Source: Roseovarius marisflavi
Lineage (GTDB): Bacteria > Pseudomonadota > Alphaproteobacteria > Rhodobacterales > Rhodobacteraceae
NCBI RefSeq assembly: GCF_900142625.1
Contig: NZ_FRBN01000005.1
Coordinates: 62,001 to 126,000, forward strand
DNA: 64,000 bases
Reading direction: 5' to 3'
Part shown: positions 20,248 through 29,959 of the stretch, in pieces
Layout of the letters: every line of letters starts with the position of its first letter
How positions within the stretch are numbered: the first letter of the stretch is position 1
Program-made: the position numbers and the translations under genes
Notes under the pieces: generated by a model
Databases searched by the model: none
What the model saw: the letters and a program-made list of their open reading frames with translations, nothing else
Told to the model about the DNA's origin: nothing

Positions 20248-21463
20248 GGCGGCGATTGCGCGCCGCCAGAAGTTTGAGGCGCAGCGCGTTGAGCTGAATG
20301 AAACCAGCCGCGTCTTTTTGATCGTAGGCGCCTGCATCATCCTCGAACGTCACGTGGGCCTCGGAATAAAGGCTGTGGTCTGACCAGCGGCCAACGGTCG
20401 TTGCAGCGCCTTTATAAAGCTTGAGACGCACAGTGCCGGTCACATGCTCCTGGCTTTTGTCGATGGCGGCCTGAAGCATCTCGCGCTCGGGGCTGAACCA
20501 GAAGCCGTTATAGATAAGCTCTGCATAACGCGGCATCAGCGAATCCTTGAGATGACCCGCGCCGCTATCAAGGGTGATCTGTTCGATGCCGCGATGCGCC
20601 TCAAGAAGGACAGTGCCGCCAGGGGTTTCATAGATCCCGCGCGATTTCATGCCGACAAAGCGGTTTTCCACGAAATCAAGCCGCCCGATCCCGTGCTTGC
20701 CGCCATATTCGTTCAGCTTGGTCAGGATCGTGGCAGGGCTCATTGCTTCGCCGTTGATCGCGACGGCGTCGCCTTTTTCAAACGAAACTTCGAGGAATTC
20801 GGGCGTGTTGGGTGCGTCTTCGGGGCTAACGGTGCGTTGGTAGACGTAATCGGGTGCGGCCTCTGCCGGGTCTTCAAGAACCTTGCCTTCGGAGGAGGTG
20901 TGCAACAGGTTCGCATCAACCGAGAACGGCGCGTCGCCGCGTTTGTCCTTGGCGATCGGAATCTGGTTTTGCTCGGCAAAGGCCAAAAGCTTGGTCCGGC
21001 TGCTCAGATCCCATTCGCGCCAGGGCGCAATCACCTTGATATCAGGGTTGAGAGCGTAAGCCGCCAATTCAAAGCGCACCTGATCGTTGCCCTTGCCGGT
21101 TGCCCCATGTGCCACAGCATCGGCGCCGGTTTCGGCGGCGATCTCGACCAGTCGCTTGGAAATCAGCGGGCGGGCGATCGAGGTGCCCAAAAGGTAAAGC
21201 CCCTCGTAGAGAGCATTGGCGCGGAACATCGGAAAGACGAAATCGCGCACGAATTCTTCGCGCACATCCTCGATATAGATGTTCTCGGGCTTGATCCCCA
21301 TCAGCTCGGCTTTTTTGCGGGCCGGGTCAAGTTCCTCGCCCTGCCCCAGATCGGCGGTAAAGGTCACAACCTCACAGCCATATTCGGTTTGAAGCCACTT
21401 CAAAATGATCGAGGTATCAAGGCCGCCAGAATAGGCCAGGACAACTTTTTTGGGCGCAGACAT
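20237..21463 (-). CDS. argG: Argininosuccinate synthase
   Basis: 408 residues with the PP-loop YSGGLDTS at 11-18 and the blocks ADLGQGEE, GCTxKGND-like [12 protein letters not shown] and [13 protein letters not shown]. It condenses citrulline and aspartate in arginine synthesis. Full length. It is divergent from the membrane protein at 21591. Confidence 0.98.
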   Translation of the reverse strand: MSAPKKVVLAYSGGLDTSIILKWLQTEYGCEVVTFTADLGQGEELDPARKKAELMGIKPENIYIEDVREEFVRDFVFPMFRANALYEGLYLLGTSIARPLISKRLVEIAAETGADAVAHGATGKGNDQVRFELAAYALNPDIKVIAPWREWDLSSRTKLLAFAEQNQIPIAKDKRGDAPFSVDANLLHTSSEGKVLEDPAEAAPDYVYQRTVSPEDAPNTPEFLEVSFEKGDAVAINGEAMSPATILTKLNEYGGKHGIGRLDFVENRFVGMKSRGIYETPGGTVLLEAHRGIEQITLDSGAGHLKDSLMPRYAELIYNGFWFSPEREMLQAAIDKSQEHVTGTVRLKLYKGAATTVGRWSDHSLYSEAHVTFEDDAGAYDQKDAAGFIQLNALRLKLLAARNRRLKG

Positions 21464-21590
21464 TCACTTTCCCCTTGCGTCAAATCTGGCTGGCGGAGTA
21501 GCGGCTTTTTCCCCAATGGGCAAGTAGAGCCGGTTGACGGAACCCTGCCACGTGTTATTGCAGAAAATTAGTGTTCTCAGAGGTGAGCCG

Positions 21591-22361
21591 ATGAAAGCTT
21601 GGACGATTTTTACCCATTCGCTGAGAATGATCTTTGGCAATCTGTCGCAGCTTATGAAGATCACGCTTGTTCCGGCTCTGATCGGGTTTGCATTTATGGT
21701 TGGCTGGATGGTGATCCTGACCATTTTTGCCAATCAGTTTTCGGTCCTTGAAAGCGGCCCGATTGAAGGCGGCCCGGGCGCCATCAGTGGCAGTACTCTT
21801 TTAGGCACCTTCCTGCTCTTGCTGATCCTCATCATGATTGGGCTATGGCCTGTCGTCGCATGGCATCGCTTTATCCTTTTGGCGGAATACCCCACGGGCT
21901 GGATTCCGACGCTGCGATTTGACCGTATCCTGTCCTATGCCGGGCACGCAATTTTGCTTGGGCTCGTGGCGCTTGTCCTCGTGTTGCCGGTCGGCATGAT
22001 CATGGGGGTTACGGAAACCGCCGCGCCAGTTGCGGGAACAATCTTTTTGGTGCTGGTTGTCCTGGCACTGAACGTCATCGTCTTGCGCTTATCCCCGATT
22101 TTGCCGGCGGCCGCGATTGGCAAGCCGCTTCGGATGAAAGAGGCCTGGGAGGCGACAAAGGGCGCGAACGGGACGATCCTTTTGCTCTTGGTCATTCTGA
22201 GCGTTTTTCAGTTTATCCTGCAATTTGCCTTGGGCCTTGTGATGGTGATTCCTTTGATCGGGCCGTTGATCATGCTCGTCGGCGTCCTGATTTCGGCGCT
22301 GATCAATGTAAGCATCCTGACCACACTTTACGGTCATTTTGTCGAGGGTCGCGATCTCTGA
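21591..22361 (+). CDS. Six-helix membrane protein of unknown function
   Basis: 256 residues from ATG 21591, preceded by AGAGGTGAG. Hydrophobic stretches near 23-47, 68-90, 117-138, 145-167, 196-214 and 220-245 suggest six membrane helices. A basic N-terminal segment and a conserved-looking PAAAIGKPLRMKEAWEATKG loop resemble the membrane domain found in glycerophosphodiester-phosphodiesterase-like or DUF975-type proteins. No catalytic motif was seen. It ends 39 bases before ilvA and could share its transcript. Confidence 0.75.
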   Translation: MKAWTIFTHSLRMIFGNLSQLMKITLVPALIGFAFMVGWMVILTIFANQFSVLESGPIEGGPGAISGSTLLGTFLLLLILIMIGLWPVVAWHRFILLAEYPTGWIPTLRFDRILSYAGHAILLGLVALVLVLPVGMIMGVTETAAPVAGTIFLVLVVLALNVIVLRLSPILPAAAIGKPLRMKEAWEATKGANGTILLLLVILSVFQFILQFALGLVMVIPLIGPLIMLVGVLISALINVSILTTLYGHFVEGRDL

Positions 22362-22400
22362 CCCTTGCCAGCGCGGGATGATTGCGGCACTCAGGCGGGC

Positions 22401-23639
22401 ATGACCGATTTCAGAACCAGGGCCCAGGCCGCCGAGGCCGCGATGCGCGAGGTGTTCGAGCCGACACCGCTTCAGCGCAATGATCACCTGTCCGAGCGTT
22501 ACGGCGCCGAAATCCTGCTCAAGCGGGAAGATCTTTCGCCGGTACGGTCCTACAAACTGCGCGGCGCGTTCAATGCGATGCGCAAGGTCTTGGCGCGAGC
22601 GCCCGAAACGACACAGTTTGTCTGTGCCAGCGCGGGCAATCACGCGCAGGGGGTGGCCTTCATGTGTCGCCATTTCGGGGTGAACGGCGTGATCTTCATG
22701 CCGGTGACAACGCCCCAGCAAAAGATCGGCAAGACCGAAAAGTTTGGTGGCGATGCTGTGGCGATCCGCCTGACGGGCGATTATTTCGATGACACTCTGC
22801 ATGCGGCGCAGGCCTATTGCGCGCAAACCGGCGGGCATTTCCTGTCGCCGTTTGATGACGAGGACGTGATTGAGGGTCAGGCCTCGGTCGCGGTTGAAAT
22901 CGAGGCTCAGCTGGAAGGCTTGCCCGACCATCTGATCATGCCGGTCGGTGGCGGCGGCCTTTCGGCGGGCGTGCGAAGCTATGTTGGGGATCGCGCAAAG
23001 CTGACGCTGGTGGAACCAATGGGTGGCGCCTGTCTTGGGGCGGCGCTTGCGGCGGGCAAGCCTGTGCGGCTCAATCATGTCGACAACTTTGCCGATGGCG
23101 CGGCTGTGGCCCAGATCGGGGCCAAGACCTTTGCCCGGCTGAGCGATCTTGATGCCGCGCATGCCCGTGTCATCGACGAGGGCCGGCTGTGCACGACCAT
23201 GCTTGAAATGCTGAATATCGAGGGGATCGTTCTTGAACCTGCCGGCGCTCTTTCGGTGGATGTTCTCAAGGATATGGGGGATGCGATCCGCGGCAAAACG
23301 GTTGTCTGCGTGACCTCTGGTGGTAATTTCGATTTTGAACGCCTGCCCGAGGTCAAGGAACGCGCCCAGCGGTTTTCCGGCGTCAAAAAGTACTTCATTC
23401 TGCGGATGCCACAGCGCCCCGGCGCCTTGCGCGATTTTCTTGAAATTCTTGGCCCGGATGACGACATCGCGCGGTTTGAATACCTCAAGAAATCAGCGCG
23501 CAATTTCGGGTCTGTCCTGATCGGGATCGAAACCAAGAACCCCGACAATTTTAAGCATTTCCTGCAAAAGCTTGCGGCGGCCGGGTTTGATTATCGTGAC
23601 ATCACCAAGGATGAGGTTCTGGCCGAATTCCTGATCTAG
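22401..23639 (+). CDS. ilvA: Threonine ammonia-lyase
   Basis: 412 residues from ATG 22401; an upstream TTG frame to 22365 lacks support. PLP lysine K52 is in VRSYKLRGA, the phosphate-binding loop is PVGGGGLSAG and the substrate loop is SAGNHAQG. A C-terminal regulatory region (FILRMPQRPGALRDFLEIL) is ACT-like and shorter than the E. coli IlvA double domain. It makes 2-oxobutanoate for isoleucine synthesis. The stop overlaps the convergent Hpt gene by four bases. Confidence 0.95.
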   Translation: MTDFRTRAQAAEAAMREVFEPTPLQRNDHLSERYGAEILLKREDLSPVRSYKLRGAFNAMRKVLARAPETTQFVCASAGNHAQGVAFMCRHFGVNGVIFMPVTTPQQKIGKTEKFGGDAVAIRLTGDYFDDTLHAAQAYCAQTGGHFLSPFDDEDVIEGQASVAVEIEAQLEGLPDHLIMPVGGGGLSAGVRSYVGDRAKLTLVEPMGGACLGAALAAGKPVRLNHVDNFADGAAVAQIGAKTFARLSDLDAAHARVIDEGRLCTTMLEMLNIEGIVLEPAGALSVDVLKDMGDAIRGKTVVCVTSGGNFDFERLPEVKERAQRFSGVKKYFILRMPQRPGALRDFLEILGPDDDIARFEYLKKSARNFGSVLIGIETKNPDNFKHFLQKLAAAGFDYRDITKDEVLAEFLI

Positions 23640-23968
23640 GCGGCGATGACCCGGTCAAGGCCTGACAGGAAAGCCGATTTCGACGCGTCATAGCAGGTCA
23701 GAACCTCGGTGGTGTCGACCGTGTCTTGTTGGCCTGCGGCAGAGGCCATTTCGCCCTTGTGGCACAGGTCGGAAAACGCTGCAAACCCAAGGTTAAGTGC
23801 GCTGCCTTTTAGAAAATGAAGCTGACTTTCAAGATTGCTGCGATCCGAGAGCGCGCGGAGCTTGTCGATTTCGTCGTCCACCTCCTCGAGGAACAATTCG
23901 ACCACCTCGCCAAATGCCTCTGCGCCGATTTCATCGCGCAACTCCTGAACACGGTACCAGTCGATCAT
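23636..23968 (-). CDS. Histidine phosphotransfer (Hpt) domain protein
   Basis: 110 residues, helical throughout. The HFLKGSALNLGF motif gives phospho-accepting H51 and the GSALNLG turn that follows it in Hpt domains. No other domain is present. It is transcribed divergently from the REC-SpoIIE phosphatase gene at 24120, so the two may form a relay in which Hpt phosphorylates D69 of that protein. No hybrid kinase is nearby. Confidence 0.85.
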   Translation of the reverse strand: MIDWYRVQELRDEIGAEAFGEVVELFLEEVDDEIDKLRALSDRSNLESQLHFLKGSALNLGFAAFSDLCHKGEMASAAGQQDTVDTTEVLTCYDASKSAFLSGLDRVIAA

Positions 23969-24119
23969 ATTCCAGCCTCCTTTCGCTTTGCCGCAAAGGT
24001 GACTCTAACCTGCTGACAAAGGGTTAAACCCGTCAGACAAGCGTTGAAAATTTTAGCATTCACATCCCGTTAAGCGGCCTTCGGTTAGGCCTTGTTCAGT
24101 TAGATCAAAGGTGGCGATT

Positions 24120-25397
24120 GTGCGGTCTCAGATGCAGGAATTATCAGAATCAGATGCCGGCGGCGGTGTGATCCGGCGGGTGCTTGTGGTGGATGATAGC
24201 CGTCTGCAACGCCGTATCCTGACCGCCTCGCTTCAACGCTGGGGATTTGAGGTTCAAGAGGCCGAATCAGGTGATGATGCGCTTGAGCTTTGCCGTGAAA
24301 ACCCACCCGATCTTGTGATGAGCGATTGGATGATGCCGGGCCTGAGCGGTCTTGAATTCTGTAAAGAATTCAGACAGATGTCGCGCGACCACTATGGATA
24401 CTTTATCTTGCTCACTTCAAAAAGCGACAAGGATGAGGTTGCGCTTGGGCTTGATGCCGGGGCAGATGATTTTCTGACCAAACCGGTCAACGCCGCCGAA
24501 CTGCGCGCCCGGATTTCTGCCGGGGCCCGCATTTTGAGGATGGAGCGGGAACTTACCGAGAAAAACCGGCTTATCAAAACGACGCTGGATGAATTGCAGA
24601 CGCTTTATGACCTGCTTGATAGCGACCTGATCGAGGCCAAAAAGCTTCAGCAATCCCTGGTGAGCGAACGTTATCGCGATTTTGGCCCCGCAGAAGTGTC
24701 CTTGATGCTGCATTCGGCGGGGCATGTTGGGGGTGATCTTGTCGGCATGTTCCCGATCAGCGATCAGCGAATTGGCCTTTATGGCATTGATGTCTCGGGC
24801 CATGGAATCAGCTCTGCGTTGATGACCGCACGGCTGGCGGGTTATCTGTCGTCTTCCGTGCCGGAACAAAACCTTGCGCTGCGCAAAACCTCTGATGGCC
24901 GCTTTGTTGCTCGCCCGCCATCCGAGGTGATTGCCAACCTCAATCGCCTGATCATGAGCGAAATGGAAACCGAGCATTATTTCACTCTGCTTCTGGCGGA
25001 CGTCGATCTTGCCAGCGGCAAGGTGATCATGGCGCAGGCTGGTCACCCCTACCCGGCCCTGCAACGGGCCAATGGGCAGGTTGAATTCGTCGGGCGCGGC
25101 GGCCTTCCCGTCGGTCTGATTGACGGTGCCGAGTATCAACAGTTCGAGGTGACCATGGCGCCGGGTGACCGCCTACTCATTCATTCCGACGGGATCATCG
25201 AATGCGCTGGCACAAGCGGGGCGCTTTTGGATGATACGGGCCTTGCAAGCATCCTGCGCGATTTGCGCCAGACGCGGGGCATGGCCTGTCTTGAATCACT
25301 GATCTGGAAGTTGTCGGAATTCGCCGGTGATGCGGATTTTGCCGATGACGTGTCGGCGGTCTTGCTTGAATTCAAGCCAAACCTGTTTCCTGGCTGA
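24120..25397 (+). CDS. Response regulator with SpoIIE/PPM-type phosphatase output
   Basis: 425 residues from GTG 24120, which has AAAGG eight bases upstream. A GTG at 24111 and an ATG at 24132 are alternatives. The receiver domain has acidic D25/D26, phospho-acceptor D69 (MSDWMMPG) and the LTKPVN lysine. A coiled coil (about 135-185) follows. The PP2C-like SpoIIE domain has GGDLVGMF, YGIDVSGHG, AGHPYPAL, SDGIIECA and DDVSAVLLE. Such proteins dephosphorylate anti-anti-sigma factors in partner-switch or general-stress control. No STAS or anti-sigma gene is in the window. Confidence 0.93.
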   Translation: MRSQMQELSESDAGGGVIRRVLVVDDSRLQRRILTASLQRWGFEVQEAESGDDALELCRENPPDLVMSDWMMPGLSGLEFCKEFRQMSRDHYGYFILLTSKSDKDEVALGLDAGADDFLTKPVNAAELRARISAGARILRMERELTEKNRLIKTTLDELQTLYDLLDSDLIEAKKLQQSLVSERYRDFGPAEVSLMLHSAGHVGGDLVGMFPISDQRIGLYGIDVSGHGISSALMTARLAGYLSSSVPEQNLALRKTSDGRFVARPPSEVIANLNRLIMSEMETEHYFTLLLADVDLASGKVIMAQAGHPYPALQRANGQVEFVGRGGLPVGLIDGAEYQQFEVTMAPGDRLLIHSDGIIECAGTSGALLDDTGLASILRDLRQTRGMACLESLIWKLSEFAGDADFADDVSAVLLEFKPNLFPG

Positions 25398-25815
25398 CAA
25401 AAAACCGATCACCTTCGTTGCCAAGTTCACGCACCGCGATGGTCGGGCTGATCCAGATCGCCTGATGCCCCGGTTCGGACGGCGGCTCAAGTTCGCGCAC
25501 CGGATGCGCGCGATAGATGACACAAACCTTTTCGGCCCAGAGATCATAGTCGGGCATATAGGTGAACCGGCGAAACACCCCAAGCCGCATCGGTCGCGCG
25601 ATTTTCCAGCCGGTTTCTTCGAACACCTCGCGATGCAATGCCTGAATTGGTGATTCGCCCGGATCAATTCCACCGCCGGGCAGCTGTAATTCGGGCATTG
25701 GCTCTGCCTGATGGGTGACAAGAAGCTGTCCGCCGCGGGGCAAAATCGCATAAACGCCCGGCCGTCGGCGATATGAAATGCCGGGTTTGGGTGTCTCTCC
25801 GAATCGTCTGATCAT
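25372..25815 (-). CDS. Nudix hydrolase
   Basis: 147 residues from ATG 25815. The Nudix box is GGIDPGESPIQALHREVFEETGW-like (G at the start, REVFEE in the core). Upstream is a basic segment with RRRPGVYAIL. The substrate cannot be told from the box alone. It overlaps the convergent phosphatase gene by 26 bases at their 3' ends. Confidence 0.88.
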   Translation of the reverse strand: MIRRFGETPKPGISYRRRPGVYAILPRGGQLLVTHQAEPMPELQLPGGGIDPGESPIQALHREVFEETGWKIARPMRLGVFRRFTYMPDYDLWAEKVCVIYRAHPVRELEPPSEPGHQAIWISPTIAVRELGNEGDRFFVSQETGLA

Positions 25816-25892
25816 GGCTTGCCCCCTTGGACGCCGACTTGCCCTGCCTATATAGCTGCGATATGCCAAGAACCGGCGCTGAAGGAAACCCC

Positions 25893-26885
25893 ATGACACT
25901 CGGACAAAAAATCGCCTGGGACGACACGATATTGCCGTTCCAGCTTGACCAGGCAGACATTCGCGGCCGCGTTGCGCGGCTGGACGGGGTGCTTGATGGC
26001 ATCCTCAAGCAACATGACTACCCTTTGGTGGTCGAGGCGCTTGTGGCCGAAATGGCGCTTTTGACGGCGCTGATCGGTCAAACGATCAAACTTCGCTGGA
26101 AGCTGTCGCTTCAGGTTCAGACCAATGGCCCGGTGCGGATGATCGCCACGGATTATTATGGCCCGACCGAAGACGGCGAGCCCGCCCGCATGCGTGCCTA
26201 TGCCAGCTATACCCGCGAGCGGCTTACCGATGCGGTCCCATTTGAACAGCTTGGCGAGGGTTATTTCGCTGTGCTGATTGATCAGGGTCAGGGGATGGCC
26301 CCCTATCAGGGGATTACCCCGATTGCCGGTGACAGCCTGCGCAGTTGCGCCGAGGCCTATTTCGCGCAGTCCGAACAGCTTCCGACGCGCTTTGCGCTGA
26401 GCTTTGGCAAATCGACCGAGTCTGGCGGCGACGAGCATTGGCGCGCGGGGGGTGTTATGCTGCAGCATATGCCCAAGGCCTCGCCTTTCGCAAAGGACGG
26501 CGGGTCTGGCGAAGCCGGGCTTTTGATGCCCGAGGACATCCTTGACGGGGACGAGGCTGAAAACTGGAATCGGGTGAATATCCTGCTTGATACGGTCGAG
26601 GATCTTGAAATGATAGGGCCGTCGGTGGCGCCGACCGACCTTTTGCTGCGGCTGTTTCACGAAGAGGCGCCGCGGGTGTTTGACTCCCAGCCGGTGCGCT
26701 TTGGCTGTAGCTGTTCCGAGGATCGGGTGCGCAACAGCCTGTCGATCTATTCCGCCAAGGATATCCAAGCTATGACCACCGATGAGGGGATTGTGACCGC
26801 CGATTGCCAGTTCTGCGGCGCGCATTACCGGCTTGATCCGGCAACCGTCGGCTTCGAGGCAAAAGAGGGCCCCGGTGACTCTTGA
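25893..26885 (+). CDS. hslO: Redox-regulated chaperone Hsp33
   Basis: 330 residues from ATG 25893, with GAAGGAAA upstream. The C-terminal zinc switch is intact: FGCSCSED near residue 271 and CQFCGAHY near 306. Under oxidation the zinc is released and the protein becomes an ATP-independent holdase. The stop overlaps the start of the next Nudix gene by 11 bases. Nudix, cca and hslO therefore look like one transcript. Confidence 0.96.
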   Translation: MTLGQKIAWDDTILPFQLDQADIRGRVARLDGVLDGILKQHDYPLVVEALVAEMALLTALIGQTIKLRWKLSLQVQTNGPVRMIATDYYGPTEDGEPARMRAYASYTRERLTDAVPFEQLGEGYFAVLIDQGQGMAPYQGITPIAGDSLRSCAEAYFAQSEQLPTRFALSFGKSTESGGDEHWRAGGVMLQHMPKASPFAKDGGSGEAGLLMPEDILDGDEAENWNRVNILLDTVEDLEMIGPSVAPTDLLLRLFHEEAPRVFDSQPVRFGCSCSEDRVRNSLSIYSAKDIQAMTTDEGIVTADCQFCGAHYRLDPATVGFEAKEGPGDS

Positions 26886-27474
26886 TCCGCTAGACCGGGT
26901 GCTTGGGGCGCTGAACGCGGTACGCCATCCCTCGTCGGACTATGATCTCAACCCCGAGATCACCCTGCCTGCGGGGCGCAAGCTTCGGGCGGCGGGGGTG
27001 TTGGTGCCGGTCATCCAGACCGGTGGCGTGGCGCGGGTGATCCTGACCAAGCGTTCGTCGGCGCTCAAGCATCACCCTGGCCAGATCGCCTTTCCTGGCG
27101 GCAAGCAGGATCTGGGCGATGTCGATATCACGGCCACCGCCCTGCGCGAGGCGCACGAAGAAATCGGGCTTGATCCAGCCAATGTCGAGGTGTTGGGCCA
27201 TCTGCCGAAACATGAAACCGTCACCGCCTTTGATGTGACGCCGGTCTTGGCGCGCGTGGCGCAGCCGTTTGTGCCACGCCCCGAGGCGGGTGAGGTGGAT
27301 GAGGTGTTCGAAGTGCCTTTGGCGCATTTCCTCGCCCCGGCACATTTTCGCGTGGAGCAACGGCGTTGGCGCGGCAGTTGGCGGCGCTATTACACGGTGC
27401 CGTTTGGCCCCTATTATGTCTGGGGCGCGACCGCGCGCATCTTGCGTACCCTGGCGGATATGGCGCGACCATGA
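26875..27474 (+). CDS. CoA pyrophosphatase-type Nudix hydrolase
   Basis: 199 residues from GTG 26875, with AGAGG six bases upstream and overlapping the hslO stop. The motif LTKRSSALKHHPGQIAFPGGK is the CoA-pyrophosphatase (NudL/YeaB) signature that precedes the Nudix box TALREAHEEIGL. It would hydrolyse CoA or acyl-CoA to phosphopantetheine and 3',5'-ADP. Its stop overlaps the cca start. Confidence 0.92.
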   Translation: MTLDPLDRVLGALNAVRHPSSDYDLNPEITLPAGRKLRAAGVLVPVIQTGGVARVILTKRSSALKHHPGQIAFPGGKQDLGDVDITATALREAHEEIGLDPANVEVLGHLPKHETVTAFDVTPVLARVAQPFVPRPEAGEVDEVFEVPLAHFLAPAHFRVEQRRWRGSWRRYYTVPFGPYYVWGATARILRTLADMARP

Positions 27475-28619
27475 TGCAGATTACCCAAGACTGGATCCGG
27501 GTCGGTGCCACGCAAGCGGTCTGCAAGATGCTGACCGACGCCGGGTATCAGGCATTATTCGTGGGCGGCTGTGTGCGCAACGCGCTTTTGGATGCGCCGG
27601 TGGGCGATATCGACATTGCCACGGATGCCCTGCCCGATCAGGTGATGAAACTAGCCGATGCGGCGGGGCTAAAGCCGGTCCCGACAGGCATTGATCACGG
27701 CACGATCACCGTGGTTTCGGGTCACATTCCTCATGAGGTCACGACGTTTCGCGAAGATATCGAAACTTTTGGCCGCCACGCCAATGTGGCCTTCGGCGGC
27801 GGTATTCTCGGCGATGCTCGGCGGCGCGATTTCACGATGAATGCGCTTTATGCGCGTCCCGATGGCACGATTCTTGATCCACTTGGCGGGCTTGATGATC
27901 TCAGGGCGCGGCACGTGCGCTTTATCGAAGATCCGACAAAGCGCATTCAGGAAGACTACCTGCGCATTTTGCGGTTTTTCCGGTTTCATGCATGGTATGG
28001 CGACCCACAAGACGGGCTTGATGCCGAGGGGCTGGCGGGGTGTGCGATGCACCTTGATGGGTTGGCGGGCCTGTCGCGTGAACGCGTTGGCGGCGAAATT
28101 CGCAAGCTTTTGGGCGCGCCCGATCCTGCGCCATCGGTTGCCGCGATGCGCAACACCGGTGTTCTTTTGTCAGTGATGCCGGGGGCCGATGATCGCGCGC
28201 TCGGCCCCCTTATCCATCTTGAATCAGAGGCTGATACGGCCCCGGACGCCATTCGTCGTCTTGCCACGCTGGGCGGAGAAGACGTGGCAGAGCGTCTTCG
28301 CCTGAGCAAGGCAGAGGCGCGTAGGCTGGCGCATTTGCGCGAAGGGGCGCTTGGCACGATGGGCGCGCCCGAGCTTGGATATCGTCACGGCGTGGCTGAG
28401 GGGCTTGATATTCTTCTGTTGCGCGCGGCCTTGTCCGAGCAACCGCTGGCGGCCGATACAGCGGGCGATCTCGCGCGCGGAGCGGCGGCAAAGTTTCCGG
28501 TCAAGGCGGCTGATCTGATGCCTGGCCTTAGCGGCCCTGCCCTTGGCGCGCGTCTGGCAGAGCTGGAACAGCGCTGGATCGGGTCGGGTTTTCGCCTTGA
28601 GCGCGACGATCTGATCTAA
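27471..28619 (+). CDS. cca: CCA tRNA nucleotidyltransferase / poly(A) polymerase family
   Basis: 382 residues. ATG 27471 overlaps the previous stop, with a second ATG at 27474. The class II nucleotidyltransferase head has GGCVRNALL and DIDIATDA. RRRDFTMNALY and EDYLRILRFFRFHA follow in the neck. It adds or repairs the 3' CCA of tRNA. It is the short alphaproteobacterial form without an HD domain. Confidence 0.93.
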   Translation: MMQITQDWIRVGATQAVCKMLTDAGYQALFVGGCVRNALLDAPVGDIDIATDALPDQVMKLADAAGLKPVPTGIDHGTITVVSGHIPHEVTTFREDIETFGRHANVAFGGGILGDARRRDFTMNALYARPDGTILDPLGGLDDLRARHVRFIEDPTKRIQEDYLRILRFFRFHAWYGDPQDGLDAEGLAGCAMHLDGLAGLSRERVGGEIRKLLGAPDPAPSVAAMRNTGVLLSVMPGADDRALGPLIHLESEADTAPDAIRRLATLGGEDVAERLRLSKAEARRLAHLREGALGTMGAPELGYRHGVAEGLDILLLRAALSEQPLAADTAGDLARGAAAKFPVKAADLMPGLSGPALGARLAELEQRWIGSGFRLERDDLI

Positions 28620-28660
28620 GTAGCCTTTATCGCGCGCCCAACACGGGTTAAAGCCGGGAA

Positions 28661-29884
28661 ATGAGCCAACATAAAATCATTCGATTGGGCCACCAGGGTG
28701 ACGGGATCGCCCAAGGCCCCGTTTTTGCCCCGCTTACCCTGCCCGGCGAGGTGGTGAGCGGAACACTTGACGGCCAGGTGCTGCGCGATGTCAAGATAGA
28801 CACGCCCTCGCCCGACCGGGTTGCGCCGCCCTGTCGACACTTTAAATCCTGTGGCGGCTGCCAGCTCATGCATGCTTCGGATGAATTCCTGGCGGGCTGG
28901 AAACAGGATGTGGTCGCCTCTGCACTTGGCGCGCATGGGATAACGGCTGAGTTTGCGCCGATCCACGTGTCGCCCGCACAATCGCGGCGTCGTGCGACAC
29001 TGACCGCGCGGCGCACCAAAAAGGGCGCGATGGCCGGATTTCACGCCAAGGGTTCGGATGTTGTCATTGAAATCCCCGATTGCAAGCTGCTGCACCCTGC
29101 CCTTATGGGCGCGGTTCCGGTGGCCTGTGACCTTGCCGTAACCGGGGCGAGCCGCAAGAACGGCATTTCGGTGTCGGTGACCCTTTCGCTGAACGGTCCT
29201 GATATTTCGGTGAGCGAGGGCAAACCTCTGGACGGGCCGTTGCGCATCGCGCTGGCGGCTTTGGCCGAGCACCATAATCTTGCGCGGCTGGCCTGGGATG
29301 ACGAGGTGGTCGTGACCCGTCATGCCCCCGAACAGGTGTTTGGCGCGGCGTGGGTTCTGCCGCCGCCGGGCGCCTTCCTGCAAGCCACGGCAGAGGGCGA
29401 GGCGGCCCTGCTTGCCGACGTGCGGGCGATTGTTGGGGGGGCAAAGCGGATCGCCGATCTGTTTGCCGGCTCAGGCACTTTTACCCTGCCTCTTGCGAAA
29501 AACGCCGAAGTGCTCGCGGTCGAGGGCAGCGCCGCCATGTGCGAGGCTCTGGATGCCGGGTGGCGCAAAACCCAAGGGTTAAAGTCGGTCACGACCGAGG
29601 CGCGCGATCTTTTCCGCCAGCCGCTGTTGCCGGACGAGTTGAAACGGTTTGATGCGGTGGTGATCGACCCGCCCCGCGCCGGCGCCGAGGCGCAGATTGC
29701 CGAGATTTGCCGGGCGCGTGTACCTGTCATCGCCTATGTGTCATGCAGCCCGACCAGCTTTGCCCGCGACGCCAGGACGCTTCTGGCCGAGGGGTATCGC
29801 CTGGATCGTCTGCGTGTGGTGGATCAGTTCCGCTGGTCTTCGCATGTAGAGCTGGTGGCGGGATTCACGCTAAACCCGGCGTGA
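28661..29884 (+). CDS. RlmD/TrmA-type 23S rRNA or tRNA (uracil-C5) methyltransferase
   Basis: 407 residues. A truncated TRAM-like N-terminus is followed by 4Fe-4S ligands C58, C64, C67 and C141. SAM-binding DLFAGSGTFTLPL and motif YVSCSPTSFARDA, with its nucleophilic cysteine, give the TrmA/RlmC/RlmD family. The exact target uridine cannot be told from the sequence. Confidence 0.92.
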   Translation: MSQHKIIRLGHQGDGIAQGPVFAPLTLPGEVVSGTLDGQVLRDVKIDTPSPDRVAPPCRHFKSCGGCQLMHASDEFLAGWKQDVVASALGAHGITAEFAPIHVSPAQSRRRATLTARRTKKGAMAGFHAKGSDVVIEIPDCKLLHPALMGAVPVACDLAVTGASRKNGISVSVTLSLNGPDISVSEGKPLDGPLRIALAALAEHHNLARLAWDDEVVVTRHAPEQVFGAAWVLPPPGAFLQATAEGEAALLADVRAIVGGAKRIADLFAGSGTFTLPLAKNAEVLAVEGSAAMCEALDAGWRKTQGLKSVTTEARDLFRQPLLPDELKRFDAVVIDPPRAGAEAQIAEICRARVPVIAYVSCSPTSFARDARTLLAEGYRLDRLRVVDQFRWSSHVELVAGFTLNPA

Positions 29885-29959
29885 TCGGTGTAATTTTTCC
29901 TATCCCCAAGCGGCCGATCTATTGTATGAACATCGCGAGCAGGACAACGGCAGTTTTTG

